Source of the DNA: Opisthocomus hoazin
Taxonomy: Eukaryota; Chordata; Aves; Opisthocomiformes; Opisthocomidae
Assembly (NCBI RefSeq): GCF_030867145.1
Contig: NC_134427.1
Location: 18,003,001-18,067,000, forward strand
Reading direction: 5' to 3'
DNA: 64,000 bases
The translations under genes were made by a program, and so were the position numbers. Shown here piece by piece: positions 1-10,900 of the stretch. Under the pieces are notes generated by a model. The model had not been told where the DNA came from. It made no database searches and was given only the letters and a program-made list of their open reading frames with translations. The first letter of the stretch is position 1, and every line of letters starts with the position of its first letter.

Positions 1-2880
1 AATCGGCACTGTGAGGATCCCCGCTAACTGAGTTCCAGTCCTGGCAGGCTCTCTGCCCTGTACCTCAGCAGAACCGGCTGCCACTGCCTGGCTCTACAAA
101 AATCTGTCGTTTGCACCAACGACCAAAAGCTGAAGCAACGCGCTGAAGAGCCAAGCTCAACCAGCGAAGTGGAGAATGTCGTTCTTTGCTTTTTGATGTT
201 CTCTGTACTTGAAACAAACCACCCCTGCGCGCCATTTAAAAAAATAACTTCTTTTTGCATGACATTTTCCTGTGCTTTTCTTAACCTACCCATGTGTGCT
301 TCCATGCTGCTGCTGGGCTCCTGAGGGGAGAGGTTGGACTCTGCAGGACTTGTCAGCTGTGCAGGGTTAGCACAGGGCTAGCTCCAGAGAACATGGAGCA
401 CGTGCCTTTTACACGCAGGTTTTAACAAGCATGAGGACACTGCCCTGCCTGAACTGGGAAACACTTTTGAACAGGCTGGCTGTCCTACAGCCCTCTTGTT
501 TCAGGAACCAGCGCTGCGTCTGCACTGCCATCAAAGGGTGGCAGACCCGCTCCGGGCTGACTCTGTGGGGGTTAAAGCCCCTCAGCCCATAGTCGTCTTC
601 GTATCCTGGATCCTGCCTTGTTTTCACTTCACTAAAGGCAAGCTGGATGAGAATAGTGACCGAGCTAAATGGGCTGCAAGTGCAGGATTCACCAAGGTTA
701 TGCTGCTCCAAGCAGCATTTGATAAAGCTGGAAGGTTTACCTTTTTTTTGTTTTGTTTCCCCGTAAGTGTCTGTGTGCCAGGGAGAGTGTGCGAGTGGGA
801 AAGGGCAAGCAATAAAACATTTCCTCTGAAGCACAACGGTCTTACCTTCACACAGTGCCATACAGTGGCAGACCCAGCATGATTTACTCTTTAATAAAAT
901 ATTTAAAAGCTGGTTGTTGGGGTTTTTTTTCATCATTACATAATTCAGTAAACGCCAGCCATGGAGGCACTGAACTGACCACCGCCAGCACAGAGCGCAG
1001 CACCAGATGCTCTGCTGTCGCTGGTGCCTATTGAACCTCGCCCTCCTCTGTGCCTTAAAGGCTTCCCGGCTTGCTGCAGGGCTGCCATGGCTGGTCCCTG
1101 GCCGTTCCTCTCCGGCTTCGGCTTCGTGCTCCCACAAACCATCCTTCCCCGAAGCCAGTCGACTTGTAGGAGCCCTTTTGCTTTCTAAGTGCTGGGTCTA
1201 AACTCCTGGTTTAGCTGGCCTCTTCTGGGAGCAGGGAAGGGTGTGCTTGGAAGTGGTCCCTGGCAGGTGACGGCACAGTGGTGGGGATAAACCAACGTAG
1301 TGAGAAGCGCTTTGCCCAGGGGCTGTTTCCTACAGACATGTCCTATCGGCTTCAAGCAAAGGCTGAGGCTGTCAGCGCTGCATGCGCAAACCCCGTGGCA
1401 CGAGAGTGGCAGCCGCTCGTCCGCCCTGCGGTGCAGTGAGCTGAGGATAACTGGTTTGTCTATGGGTGACTCTGGCAATGCTTTGTTCTTCTAAAAAAGT
1501 ACATAAAATAGGCCAGAAGATGCCATTTTTATTTAGAGCTGAGAATGTCATTTCAGTTTGTGATGTAAATTATTAAGACGGAGGCTTGTTTGTGTTGTTT
1601 CTTTTGGGTACTCAAGAGTCTGGAATTGCTCTGGGCTCAAACAAGGTGGAAACAGAGAGAGAAGCTCACGGTACCTGCGGGACAAGGAGTCGGTGTCTGG
1701 TTATGGGAACAGTAATATGGAAATTCTATAGATTTCATGCATTGACTTTGGTGTGAAGAGCTACAGATCCTTTCAGAGAGCAGCAGCCACATTTTGTGGG
1801 CATGACTTCACCAGACAACGGCTGTACCGCCCGCTTCTTCCTTCCCACACCACCGAGGCCAGGCCACAGCCACACTGGGACGCAGCCCCTCGCTGCTGCA
1901 GGTGCTCTGCCCCGTCCCTCCCCTTCCCTGGGTGCCGCAGCCCTGGCTCTGACAGCTGAGTTTTGCAGCTCAGCACAGGGACTCTGCGTCCCCTGCCCTG
2001 GCCCTCCCCACTCTGCCTTCTCCCCAGCAAAGGCGATGCCGCTCCTCTGCAGCGACTAACCCTGCAGCAGCTCTGGTTTTGCCTCCCTTGAGCCCTCCCC
2101 TGCTCCCCGGCTGCGGCCACGACAGACCTCCTGTGGAGACAAACCAACATCATCGCCCAGGCTGGTTTTCTTCCCTCTCCTACCAGAGCACCCCTTTGGT
2201 CTCCCTTCCTTCGCTTCCATCCAACACCGCCCAGGCTGGTTTTCTTCCCTCTCCTACCAGAGCACCCCTTTGGTCTCCCTTCCTTCGCTTCCATCCAACA
2301 CAGCTCCTCGGCCTTGGCCCTTGTGCTGGGTTATTGCCCAGCCCAGCTGATCTCATCTGTTTTTCACCACGTCGCCTTCCCTTTAGCCTTAACCATGCCT
2401 CCTGCCCGGCCAGTTCACCGTCTCCTCCTCTCTGCTGCGTGCACGGGGCGTTTTACTTTTCCTCAGGCGCCTACCTTCGACACGCAGAGTCATTCATCAC
2501 CGTCTGTTTGAAGCAGCTGTACAGAACACGCAGGTATTTAAACTTTGCTCCTCATCCCCTACCACCACCGTTGACCTCACCCACTCATTTCTTGGGAGTG
2601 CAAAGGCATTTAGCTGAATCTTTTTCTCCCTCTTGCTTTTTCTGATTAGATGTAATGACCTGTGCACAGAAACCAGCTGTGATTTCGTCTGCAGTGAAAC
2701 CTGCGGAGTTACATGCATGAACTTTGGTGAATCAGAAGCAAAATTAAATCTTGCTAGCAACCTGCTGCCCCCCAGCATTTCAATCAACCAGTACTGTCTG
2801 AAGATCTTCTTTAGCTGTGTGGAAGCACCTTTTGCAGAGACGACTACAGTATTCCCAAACACATGGTGTAAACAAAGACA
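1..2880. other. 3' flanking region of TENM1, no recognised gene
   Basis: Mixed-composition DNA beyond the presumed TENM1 end. It is pyrimidine- and GC-rich at about 1800-2500 and contains the 74-bp tandem duplication. Open frames on either strand are short and resemble nothing I recognise. A plus-strand AATAAA (893-898) followed by a GT-rich stretch could mark the end of a convergent transcript. No exon of such a gene was identified. Confidence 0.5.
2154..2301. repeat. Exact 74-bp tandem duplication
   Basis: Positions 2154-2227 and 2228-2301 are identical by eye. The unit starts CGCCCAGGCTGG and ends CCATCCAACAC, and is pyrimidine-rich on the plus strand. Perfect identity suggests a recent duplication or a variable-number minisatellite. 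Confidence 0.95.
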
Positions 2881-2905
2881 GCATCACACACCATCAGTTT
2901 GCACC

Positions 2906-2911
2906 TTTATT
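2906..2911 (-). terminator. Candidate distal poly(A) signal of TENM1
   Basis: AATAAA on the minus strand (TTTATT on plus), preceded by an A-rich stretch. About 15-40 nt downstream in the transcript comes a GU-rich region (TGATGGTGTGTGATGCTGTC), the usual arrangement around a cleavage site. Cleavage would fall near 2880-2895. Other AATAAA motifs exist in the UTR, so this is the best placed candidate, not a proven site. Confidence 0.5.
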
Positions 2912-3639
2912 TTTTAAAAATGAAATAGTCAAAGTACTTTCTTTTTCAAATATTGACACATAATATATTAACTTTCAATATTTACAGCGTGTTGCTGGGA
3001 TGTTCTTGTAGAAAATGCATGCTTCTGGTCTGAAATCCATAGCAAAATGCATCAGACCATTTAACTGCAGCCATATAACATAAACCTGTACAGTATCCAG
3101 TCACTACTCAGCACAGGAGTTAGAGCAGGAATAAAAAAATTGGGATCTATTGTTTCCTAGCAACGAGGCTGAGGCCATTAGAACACAATTTCTGTAAGAT
3201 CAGAACCTCTAACCGGTGTTAGTCAGAAACTGAAGATCTTGGCATACATTGTAAACATTTTTACTGTTGATGAGAAAGCTAAAAAGGAACGTTACTTTGA
3301 CATATATTGTATGCTATGCTTCTCTTCCTCGTTTATTGACACTTCTGCCTGAAGAGTATGAAGACTTTAATGTTTTATCATGGTTCATACAAGTAAAATA
3401 CCGTCAAGGACACGATCTGATATACTAACATTTATTAAAAGGCTAAAGTCCACCACGAGATCTAAGGAAAAACTGGAAATTGTCAAACACGTTTCCTTAG
3501 ACGAATAATGGCAGCTGACAAACGCCCGGACAAATCCACAGCGAGTCCGACTCCACTGGCCCCAGTTTCTGCCGAGAAGCGATTCCTCTGACAGTCGGGG
3601 CGCTTTCGACCTGCTAACATTTAGTATCAAGTGTGGGTT

Positions 3640-3975
3640 TAGGTAACAGTCAGTGCTTGGCAGGGAAAACCCTTACAGCTGCTGGCGGCAGCTGGATCTG
3701 ATTCGATCGCCCAACAGCGAATCCCGCCTGAGCGAGCCAACACCCGGCCAGGGATCTGCCAACCCCTCTCACCTCTGGAACCGGGCTTTGCCTTCCAGCA
3801 GCACCCATCGCCACCGCCCACCTACGAGAGGCTGCTGGGCGAGCCCAGCCCTGGGCGACGGCGCGGCGGGGTTCGGTGGAGCACCTGGCTGGGCACCGCG
3901 GCTTCGGCCAGAAAGAGCGGCTGCGGCCGCCCCGCGAGCCTGCGACGGGGAGGACGCTATGGAGCTCCGACCAAA
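3640..3975. other. CpG-rich island within the presumed 3' UTR
   Basis: The stretch is much GC-richer than its flanks. I count about 20 CpGs between roughly 3838 and 3970, including a NotI site (GCGGCCGC). The sequence on both sides is AT-rich (for example 4010-4120). CpG density at this level usually marks a regulatory island, but no promoter element or exon was recognised. Confidence 0.6.
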
Positions 3976-5389
3976 CAGCTAGGATGTGTATACCGAGGTG
4001 CACATCGACCAGTTCATATATATTTATTTGGCTATGTTCTACATAGATATCTATACATATATATTTATACCTTTGAAATGTTCTAGATTTGCTAAATAAA
4101 TATGAAAGCAAAGGAAACATTACTTGTACACACTGTTTGTTTGGCTGTCATAAAAAATATAGCACATCTTTCTCATGGTAGGTACTTTGCTACAGGATAG
4201 TGTGCAACAGTGGATTTATTTTATTTTTTCACTTTCAGAACCTTGTTTGCAGTGCTGAACACTAGCATCAAATTATCTGATCTAAAGAACAGTATAAATT
4301 TCCATGCCATTATTTTTCTTTTTTGCTTTTTCTCATTTGGGTCTCTAGGCTATAGTGCAAAATTGAAAAAAAAAAAAAAAAAGAAAACTACAAAAAATGA
4401 CACTGAGAAATTGGTCTAACTACTAGGAAAAAAAAAATATGGAGACCGAAATGTTCCCTGCCTCCATCTGGGGTTGTTCATGAACAAGATGGTACAAAGC
4501 CATTTGTCTGCTGTCGTTCTCTTGATCACTGCTGGCCGGCCCACGAGTAGCTACAACTTCAGTCTCCAGTGCTCTGTCAGCAATAACTCCTGTCTTCAGC
4601 ACTGTCATCTCAACATGACTTCTTTATTTAGTTTCCTAAACTTCTGAAACTGCTATGATGAAGGCATTTTTTTGCTTTTGTAACCGGGCCACGTAATGTC
4701 ATGGGCTTCTTTCAATATCCATATTCTCGTAAGAAATACTGTTCAAAAACGTACCTTAGACTGCACCCAGGAACTGGGAAAATGCCAAATTTGCTTCCAG
4801 TGACAGACCTGTACCACATTTCACTCTTTGACCTTTTGGCATAACAGGAGAGCAACAGTAATCAAGGCAGTATTAAAAACACAGCTGTAGGTAATAGAAA
4901 GTGCATTTCCCGCATATAATACAAATATAACTTTAAGAAACTAAAGGCACAAGCTAACTAAATATGTATTACATACTAGAAATGCACAGTTCAAGGTAAT
5001 TCTAATAGCTTCAAATATTTGTTTATAATGGATATTTAAAGCAGTTTGAAAATGATACCTTATCAGTGAATTGCAAAAAAGTATAATTGCTTAAAATATA
5101 AGTAAAATAGACTCTAATATTGACATCTTGGATCAGTGATAAAATACATCATCACATTTATGAATGCACTCTCTATATACAATTCATAAATTATTCCTCC
5201 ATTGATTAAAAGCATATTAGAGGCTCAAGGATTTGAAGGTCCGTTTTTAGGCTGGTGTGGAGGTATTCAAATTCTCCATGATGGTACGGAAAATTACGGA
5301 AACCAGAGCTGCCAAACCTGCACGTTGTCAGCTCCCAAATCTGTACGTCAGTTAACGATGAGCCCGATCAAAATGCCTTATGTGTAGAT

Positions 5390-5580
5390 TTTGGTCCACA
5401 GTTCCCCCTGGCCGGGGAGTCGAGGGTGGTTTTAGGGGTCGGGCTCTCGCCCGGCCTGATCCCGTACCCCCAAAGCTGCGCTGGCTCCCGGGGGAGCGGA
5501 AGGAGTCTGGAAAGAGACGCTAATGGTGCCAGGCTGAGACCCGAGGGGGGTCGGGTCGCGGGTGCCGGTTGAGGCTCATG
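5390..5580. other. GC-rich block within the presumed 3' UTR
   Basis: A short, sharply bounded GC-rich stretch in AT-rich surroundings with several C/G runs. The segment GGGTCGGGCTCTCGCCCGGC can pair with itself as a stem (TCGGGC with GCCCG). No reading frame or known element was recognised. Confidence 0.5.
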
Positions 5581-5826
5581 TCTAACTTTAGTACAGTCTG
5601 CTCCACTTGCCCAAAAACAAGGGGAAAAAGAAAATTGGAAAGAAAGGAAGAAAGAAAGACTAAGAAAGCACTTTGTTGGCTCCAGTAAATATGAGCAGAA
5701 ATTGTTTCAATATATTTACTATGTCTCTTTTGGAAGAAATGTGCAATAACATCACTGTTACGGATACACAGGCTCTATAACAAGACTTCTAGCTCCCTCT
5801 GAAAGTCAGTAAAGGAAATCCGCTTA

Positions 5827-5861
5827 CCCGCCCCCCCCCCCATGTGCCCTCCCTCCCCCCC
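5827..5861 (-). other. G-run cluster in transcript sense (possible RNA G-quadruplex)
   Basis: On the plus strand this is C-runs separated by short spacers. The minus-strand transcript would therefore carry at least four runs of three or more G with loops of one to five bases (GGGGGGG, A, GGG, A, GGG, CACAT, long G run, C, GGG). This meets the usual pattern for a G-quadruplex. It lies about 1.3 kb after the stop codon. Confidence 0.6.
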
Positions 5862-7165
5862 AGTAATCAGGTCTTGTAAAAATGACAAGCTGAAAGAAGA
5901 AGGATCACCTACTCTGCTATGAAATAACTGTGCCAGCAGCGCATGATACCTTGGGAAATAAAAATTTCTGCCCATGCAATATAATGCTTTTCTATGTGCT
6001 CTAGATATTGAGCTGAAAAGTGAAGAGTCATCCCCAAAATGTTCTACGTTTATCAACATATTTACTATCCACACTTCGGTTCATCAACTCCCAACCCACC
6101 AATCTTCTTCAGACTCGAAAGAATGAGTAATACAACAGGATTATTAATCTGAGATGAAAAGAACACGATGCCTAAACCCAACAACACTGCAATTTCCCAA
6201 TGATCTGTGAGAAGGCGAGTCCTGGCCCAGTGACCACAGACGGGACCGATCCTGCACGGCTTGATGCTACTGCACCGCGGGGGCTGTCCCAGTGAGGGAT
6301 GTCCCAAAAACGCCCAGTTAAAGCCCAGCCCTGTGAACACAGACGACCGCGGTGCTGGCCCAGCCCTTCTCCAGCCACCCCTGACATGGTGCCACCCTGC
6401 AGCCCTCCGCTGGGAACACCAGAACAACCCAGCGCAGAGGGAAACCCCGGCAGAGAGGCCCCCACGCTAAAAGCAGACGCAACGTGGCGTTCCTCACCAG
6501 GCGGCTGAGACGTGGCTACGGCCAAGCAAAGCGAACGGCCCTACGGGACAGCCGTCCTGCGCCGTGCCCAACACCGGGCGGGTTTCCCTGGTTAGAGAAT
6601 CCCTTAGATCACAGCCGTGAGGAACGACATGAGCGGGGTTGGTGAGCAACTACGACATTTCCATACCCAGTCTGGTTTCTGTACGCAGTCCCTTGAACTT
6701 ACGGGAGCTCTCACTGGAATAGAAATGACCCAGTAACCACGGGTTGCAGAATCAGGCTCTGTAACCTTTTAAATAATTGGTGAATTGTTAAATCAACAAC
6801 AACAAAAAAGTCGTGTTTCTTTAGACGAAGGCAGAGCCCGCCACGCCCTCCCCTACCCCGCAGGGATGTGCGGTGTCACCCCGGGCACCTCGCACGTGGG
6901 TCGCACTGCTCCGCTGTCAGGACTCCGCTTCTGAAATTTTTGAATACTGCCACACAAGAACTAAAAATCGTCACTGTCATCTCTCAAAGAGTTAAACAAA
7001 CAATATTAAAATACCATCTTCTGTCACATTTAAAGGCAGTTGGATATGTTTTTTCCCTCTATATTTATATATACAGAGTTCTGATCTAGAAAAACCAATA
7101 CAATAAACCATTTTACGTTTAAAAACAGGCAGTCTTTGGTGACGCAAAGGCAGAGATTTTCTTTG

Positions 7166-7924
7166 TTACCTTCTGCCTATTTCACTCTGTCTCATAAAGT
7201 GAATATTATTGGCACTGTCAGAAAGTTCGAGATACTGCTCCACAGATAAAACAAAATATCCATCGTAGCCTTGTACCCGCCCAGTGCTTAGAAGCTGCTG
7301 TTTCTCTCCGTCTGTCCATGCCCTAATGCCTTCTTCCCCTTCCTGCAGCCGTCTCTGCTCCTTAGTCCAGGCCTGAGCCACGGCTCTCTGCCTGGCTATC
7401 TCTAAGACATGGTTCTTTTCTTCTTCCACTGTCGTTCCGTACCGAACGTTAAAGCACAGCGCGCCGTGCTGGAGCTGGATGTCAGCAAAGCGTCTAGTCC
7501 TCCCGTTGATCACAGACGTCATCTGCGACACTGTGACGTTGACGCCATTCTCCAAGATGCGTCGTCCCCCAGTGCTGCCGATGAGGGCCAGATCTTCTTC
7601 CAAAGACCCCAGCTTGATGAAGTAATGCGTGTCTCGGCCCTCGATGGTGAAATGCAGGTTCTCCAGGTAGTGAGCGTTGTTGAGGATGGCAGCGATGCGC
7701 CGGCTGTCCTCGTTAGCCACGCCTATAATGTCAGCTGTCACTATACCATCCTTTATAGCGAATTTGATGCCTTTTCCGAATACTGAAGGAATAGCTGCAA
7801 ACCTTGGCTGCTTCACTCCCTCATAGCACTTGCCGTCACTATACCTGGGTGTCATAGGAAGCTGATCCAAGGATATAAAGTTTTGGAGCTGCTTTTGTAG
7901 CTCACACTGAATACCAAGAATAGT
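7166..7924 (-). CDS. TENM1: TENM1 exon K: last coding exon (Tox-GHH-like region and TCAP-1)
   Basis: 759 nt, w1229-w1480 and the TAA stop. The acceptor is TATTTTCTTTTCCAG at 7925-7926 and the exon opens [16 protein letters not shown], so the coding part begins well before the first methionine. Landmarks are [57 protein letters not shown] (the G/H-rich Tox-GHH-like core) and [20 protein letters not shown]. An acidic/basic helix [16 protein letters not shown] precedes the TCAP-1 peptide. The fold resembles bacterial polymorphic-toxin C-termini by descent, but in vertebrates it serves as a receptor-ligand appendage. Confidence 0.98.
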   Translation of the reverse strand, partial: TILGIQCELQKQLQNFISLDQLPMTPRYSDGKCYEGVKQPRFAAIPSVFGKGIKFAIKDGIVTADIIGVANEDSRRIAAILNNAHYLENLHFTIEGRDTHYFIKLGSLEEDLALIGSTGGRRILENGVNVTVSQMTSVINGRTRRFADIQLQHGALCFNVRYGTTVEEEKNHVLEIARQRAVAQAWTKEQRRLQEGEEGIRAWTDGEKQQLLSTGRVQGYDGYFVLSVEQYLELSDSANNIHFMRQSEIGRR

Positions 7925-10900
7925 CTGGAAAAGAAAATACCGACAAAGTTTGCGGGAGAGGCATCTTGCAGTTCATTACAGTGTCTCACAGACCCTACTA
8001 ATCTCTTAATTGCTGAGAATGGACCTTCAATTTGTTTGTAAAACATTGTCCATGTCTACAGAGCCTGGGTATACACACAGACTTTCCCATCGCCTAAGAT
8101 ATTGCTTTCTTTCTGTCTCTTGGACTCACTAGTTTCTAGAAAACAAATGGAAAACATGTTTATCACAAATGCTATTTTCTATTTCTTCTTCTTTTTTTTC
8201 CTTCCTCCCCTCTTTACTCAAATGGCTGGTCTTTCAACTTCTAGGCATGGGGAAACCTGAACTCAAAGCTGTACTCTCTCACACGATTCTACACTTAGTC
8301 TCGGTGCGTCTCATTGCGTCTTTTCTAAAGCAGCAGTAACAGTTTTTATAGCCCATTCTTTAAGGAAAGCAGCCTGTGAAGGTCTCCAGACACTAGAACA
8401 ACAGGAACCATGCAGGTACATCAGATCTGTAGATCCAGCTCCCCACTGAGGTTAAAAAAATCTCAGCTCCAACCATCTATTTGTTTTTTAACACTAAACC
8501 TATCACTAGACTGTTTCTGTGCCTTTGTAATAGCTTAATATTTCAGTGACAATTATACATGGACATGCTCCTATATCTGGAACGAGCTCTGACCTTCTAG
8601 CTCTCTACACTCTGTGCCGTCATTTGTGCATGGGAAGTGTGTTCAATGCTATCAAAGTGAACTCACAGCACCTTACACTTCCTTTTCCTGATGACAGTAG
8701 AGGAAAGGCATCCTTTCTCTCTCGCCTTTGCAAAACCGTGTTTCTTTGTTAACAGATGCTCGTATGGTCAAATGCCAAACATGAACACCTGCGCAGAATA
8801 CTGGTAGTTGGTCCTGTTGCAGTTACACTGATTGCTGCTGCATGGCTCTTCTTCACTGAAAACAAGCCCTGGAGCAAGGCTGAGGTTTACAGATTCCCCT
8901 ACAAATCCACAGCAACATTTCTGTTTTCCTGCAATAATTGCGCGCAGGTACAGACTTGTAAAGCTGTTTATACCCTCAGCGACTTTGCATCTCATGGCAT
9001 CTTTGCTAACAAAGATGAAAATCTGTTGTTTCAATTTTTTCTTTCCACAATTTTTTTTTGTAGCTTTTTGAGTTTTCAGACAAACAACCTTTATCCTTTT
9101 GCCTATCCTGCCTCTCAAATTTGGACGGTTTCTCTGTAAACAGCCGCAAAGCTTCTTCACTGCATTCGTAAAAGATTCTCCTTAAAACTCTCCTCTGCTC
9201 TGATGCCTGTACATAATGTGACAACGTTAAAGTTTCTACCATTGTTAGACTGTTGGCCTTGCCTATTATGTTGAAAGATACAGTCACATTGTTTCACTGG
9301 TCCCCAGTATTTTCTAATAAAATTCCTTAATTTAGTATTAGAAGCTGCCAAACAGAGTTTCTGCTAACCTTTCCAGGATCCCACTCCTGGGTTTTCGTTT
9401 GAAGCTGTAGCAGTTCGTACGTTGTCTCCAAAGCTTCAATCTCTGGTTTTGGGAATCCAGGTAGCACGTTGTGCAGCTGGAAGCCGAACAGCTCTAGCCA
9501 ACTTCCAATGTCTGCAAAACAAGGCAAGGACGCTGGCAATATGGCACACAAATCCTAGAAAAAGTGAGGGTAGTCTGCAGAAATCCCAGCTATGCAGAAA
9601 TAATGATTTCACATCAATTTATGTTTTCAGTACTGGTTACAGCATTTACTGTAGCAAACAAATTATTTGATTACCAAGCATGGCTATACTCAAATCAATA
9701 GTGTACCTTCTATCTATTTATAATGGAAAAAATTCAAATTAAGCTGCCTCCATTCTTCCTCTAATTTTGGCACTTAGAAAGGCAGCAGAAACAACTATTA
9801 ATTATTTTCTTGGTTACCACAAAGGCTACAGAAAACAGATCAAGCTCAGTAAGATGTTATCTATTAAAGAAATTATTTTAATATATATAAGATTTATTTT
9901 AATATATATAAGATTAGAGTCAAATAGTAACTTTGGCTGTACACAAAAGATTTCTAGAGTCTTGAATCCATACCAGATTTGATCAAAAATTGTATTTTCA
10001 TTGGAAACGTATTACTTTTACCTGTTGTATACTTAGCAACATCTTGGATTCTGCCAACTGGGTAGTTATTTTCGAATGAGTAGAGATTAAATGGTTGTGG
10101 GACAGCATTCAGGTGTTTCCATATATGATGATGTGGTGTCGTCCACCGACCAGCAATGACATCGTAGTCCCGCTGACCCAGATGAACTAATTTAGTAAGA
10201 GAATCATAGAGCCCTCCATGAAAACCAATGATAACCTGGAAATCTGGATTAGTGTCCTGGTAGATCTCTCCATACGGGGTGTACAAAATCTCTTTTATGA
10301 CTTGGCCCCGACTGCTAAATACAGCTAGAGGTGTTCCAGTGTTATCACAAGCAACATAATATTCTTCTCCACTGCTTAATTCCATCGCTATGAGATGACC
10401 TTGAAGATCATAATATAGGGATGTTATTTCTGAGCTAGTATGATTGTACAAGTGAGTAACTCTTATTGGGTTGGAGAGATCAGCATAGAAGAACTGCAAG
10501 TGTTGTCCTAGGCTTGACTTGCTTGCAACTCGTCTTCCAAGACCATCATAACAGTATTGCACAGTCCAGCCAGACACTTTGTTGTATGCTTTGCTCAGCA
10601 GACCGTTGGAGTTGTACTCGAAGATCTCATTGCCTCTTTGCCTGAGAAAACCATCTTCGTCCATTTTATATTGAATTTCTCCAAGTCTGGTAATGCGATC
10701 TCTCAGATCGTATCTCAGAGGAGTGAGGCGTGCACTGTTTCCATGGCTCAGCAAGTTGATGTTGCCATTAAGGTCATAGCTGTAGCGCCACTGGGTTTTA
10801 TCATTCACAGACACAGTCTGAAGTTGACCATCAGCATCATATTCATAAAAATACCTTGTTATATTGGCATCTACACCTACGCGTATATCACAGATCACCA

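Larger units (their letters stand above)
2890..7165 (-). other. TENM1: Probable TENM1 3' untranslated region
   Basis: About 4.3 kb follows the stop down to the candidate poly(A) site near 2890. A several-kilobase 3' UTR is normal for teneurins. Most of it is AT-rich, with a T17 run in transcript sense (4366-4382). Several other AATAAA motifs (TTTATT on plus near 4622, 4214, 4025, 3431 and 3331) could give shorter forms. GC-rich islands interrupt it at about 3640-3975 and 5390-5580, with more moderate GC-rich DNA at about 6240-6560. No coding region is supported. Confidence 0.6.

Noticed and set aside
1773..2645. Overlapping frames of 173 codons (minus) and 188 codons (plus)
   Set aside because: Both run through the 74-bp tandem duplication (74 is not a multiple of three) in low-complexity pyrimidine-rich DNA. 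No family features or splice context.
7409..7786. Plus-strand open frame of 125 codons
   Set aside because: Antisense shadow of TENM1 exon K.
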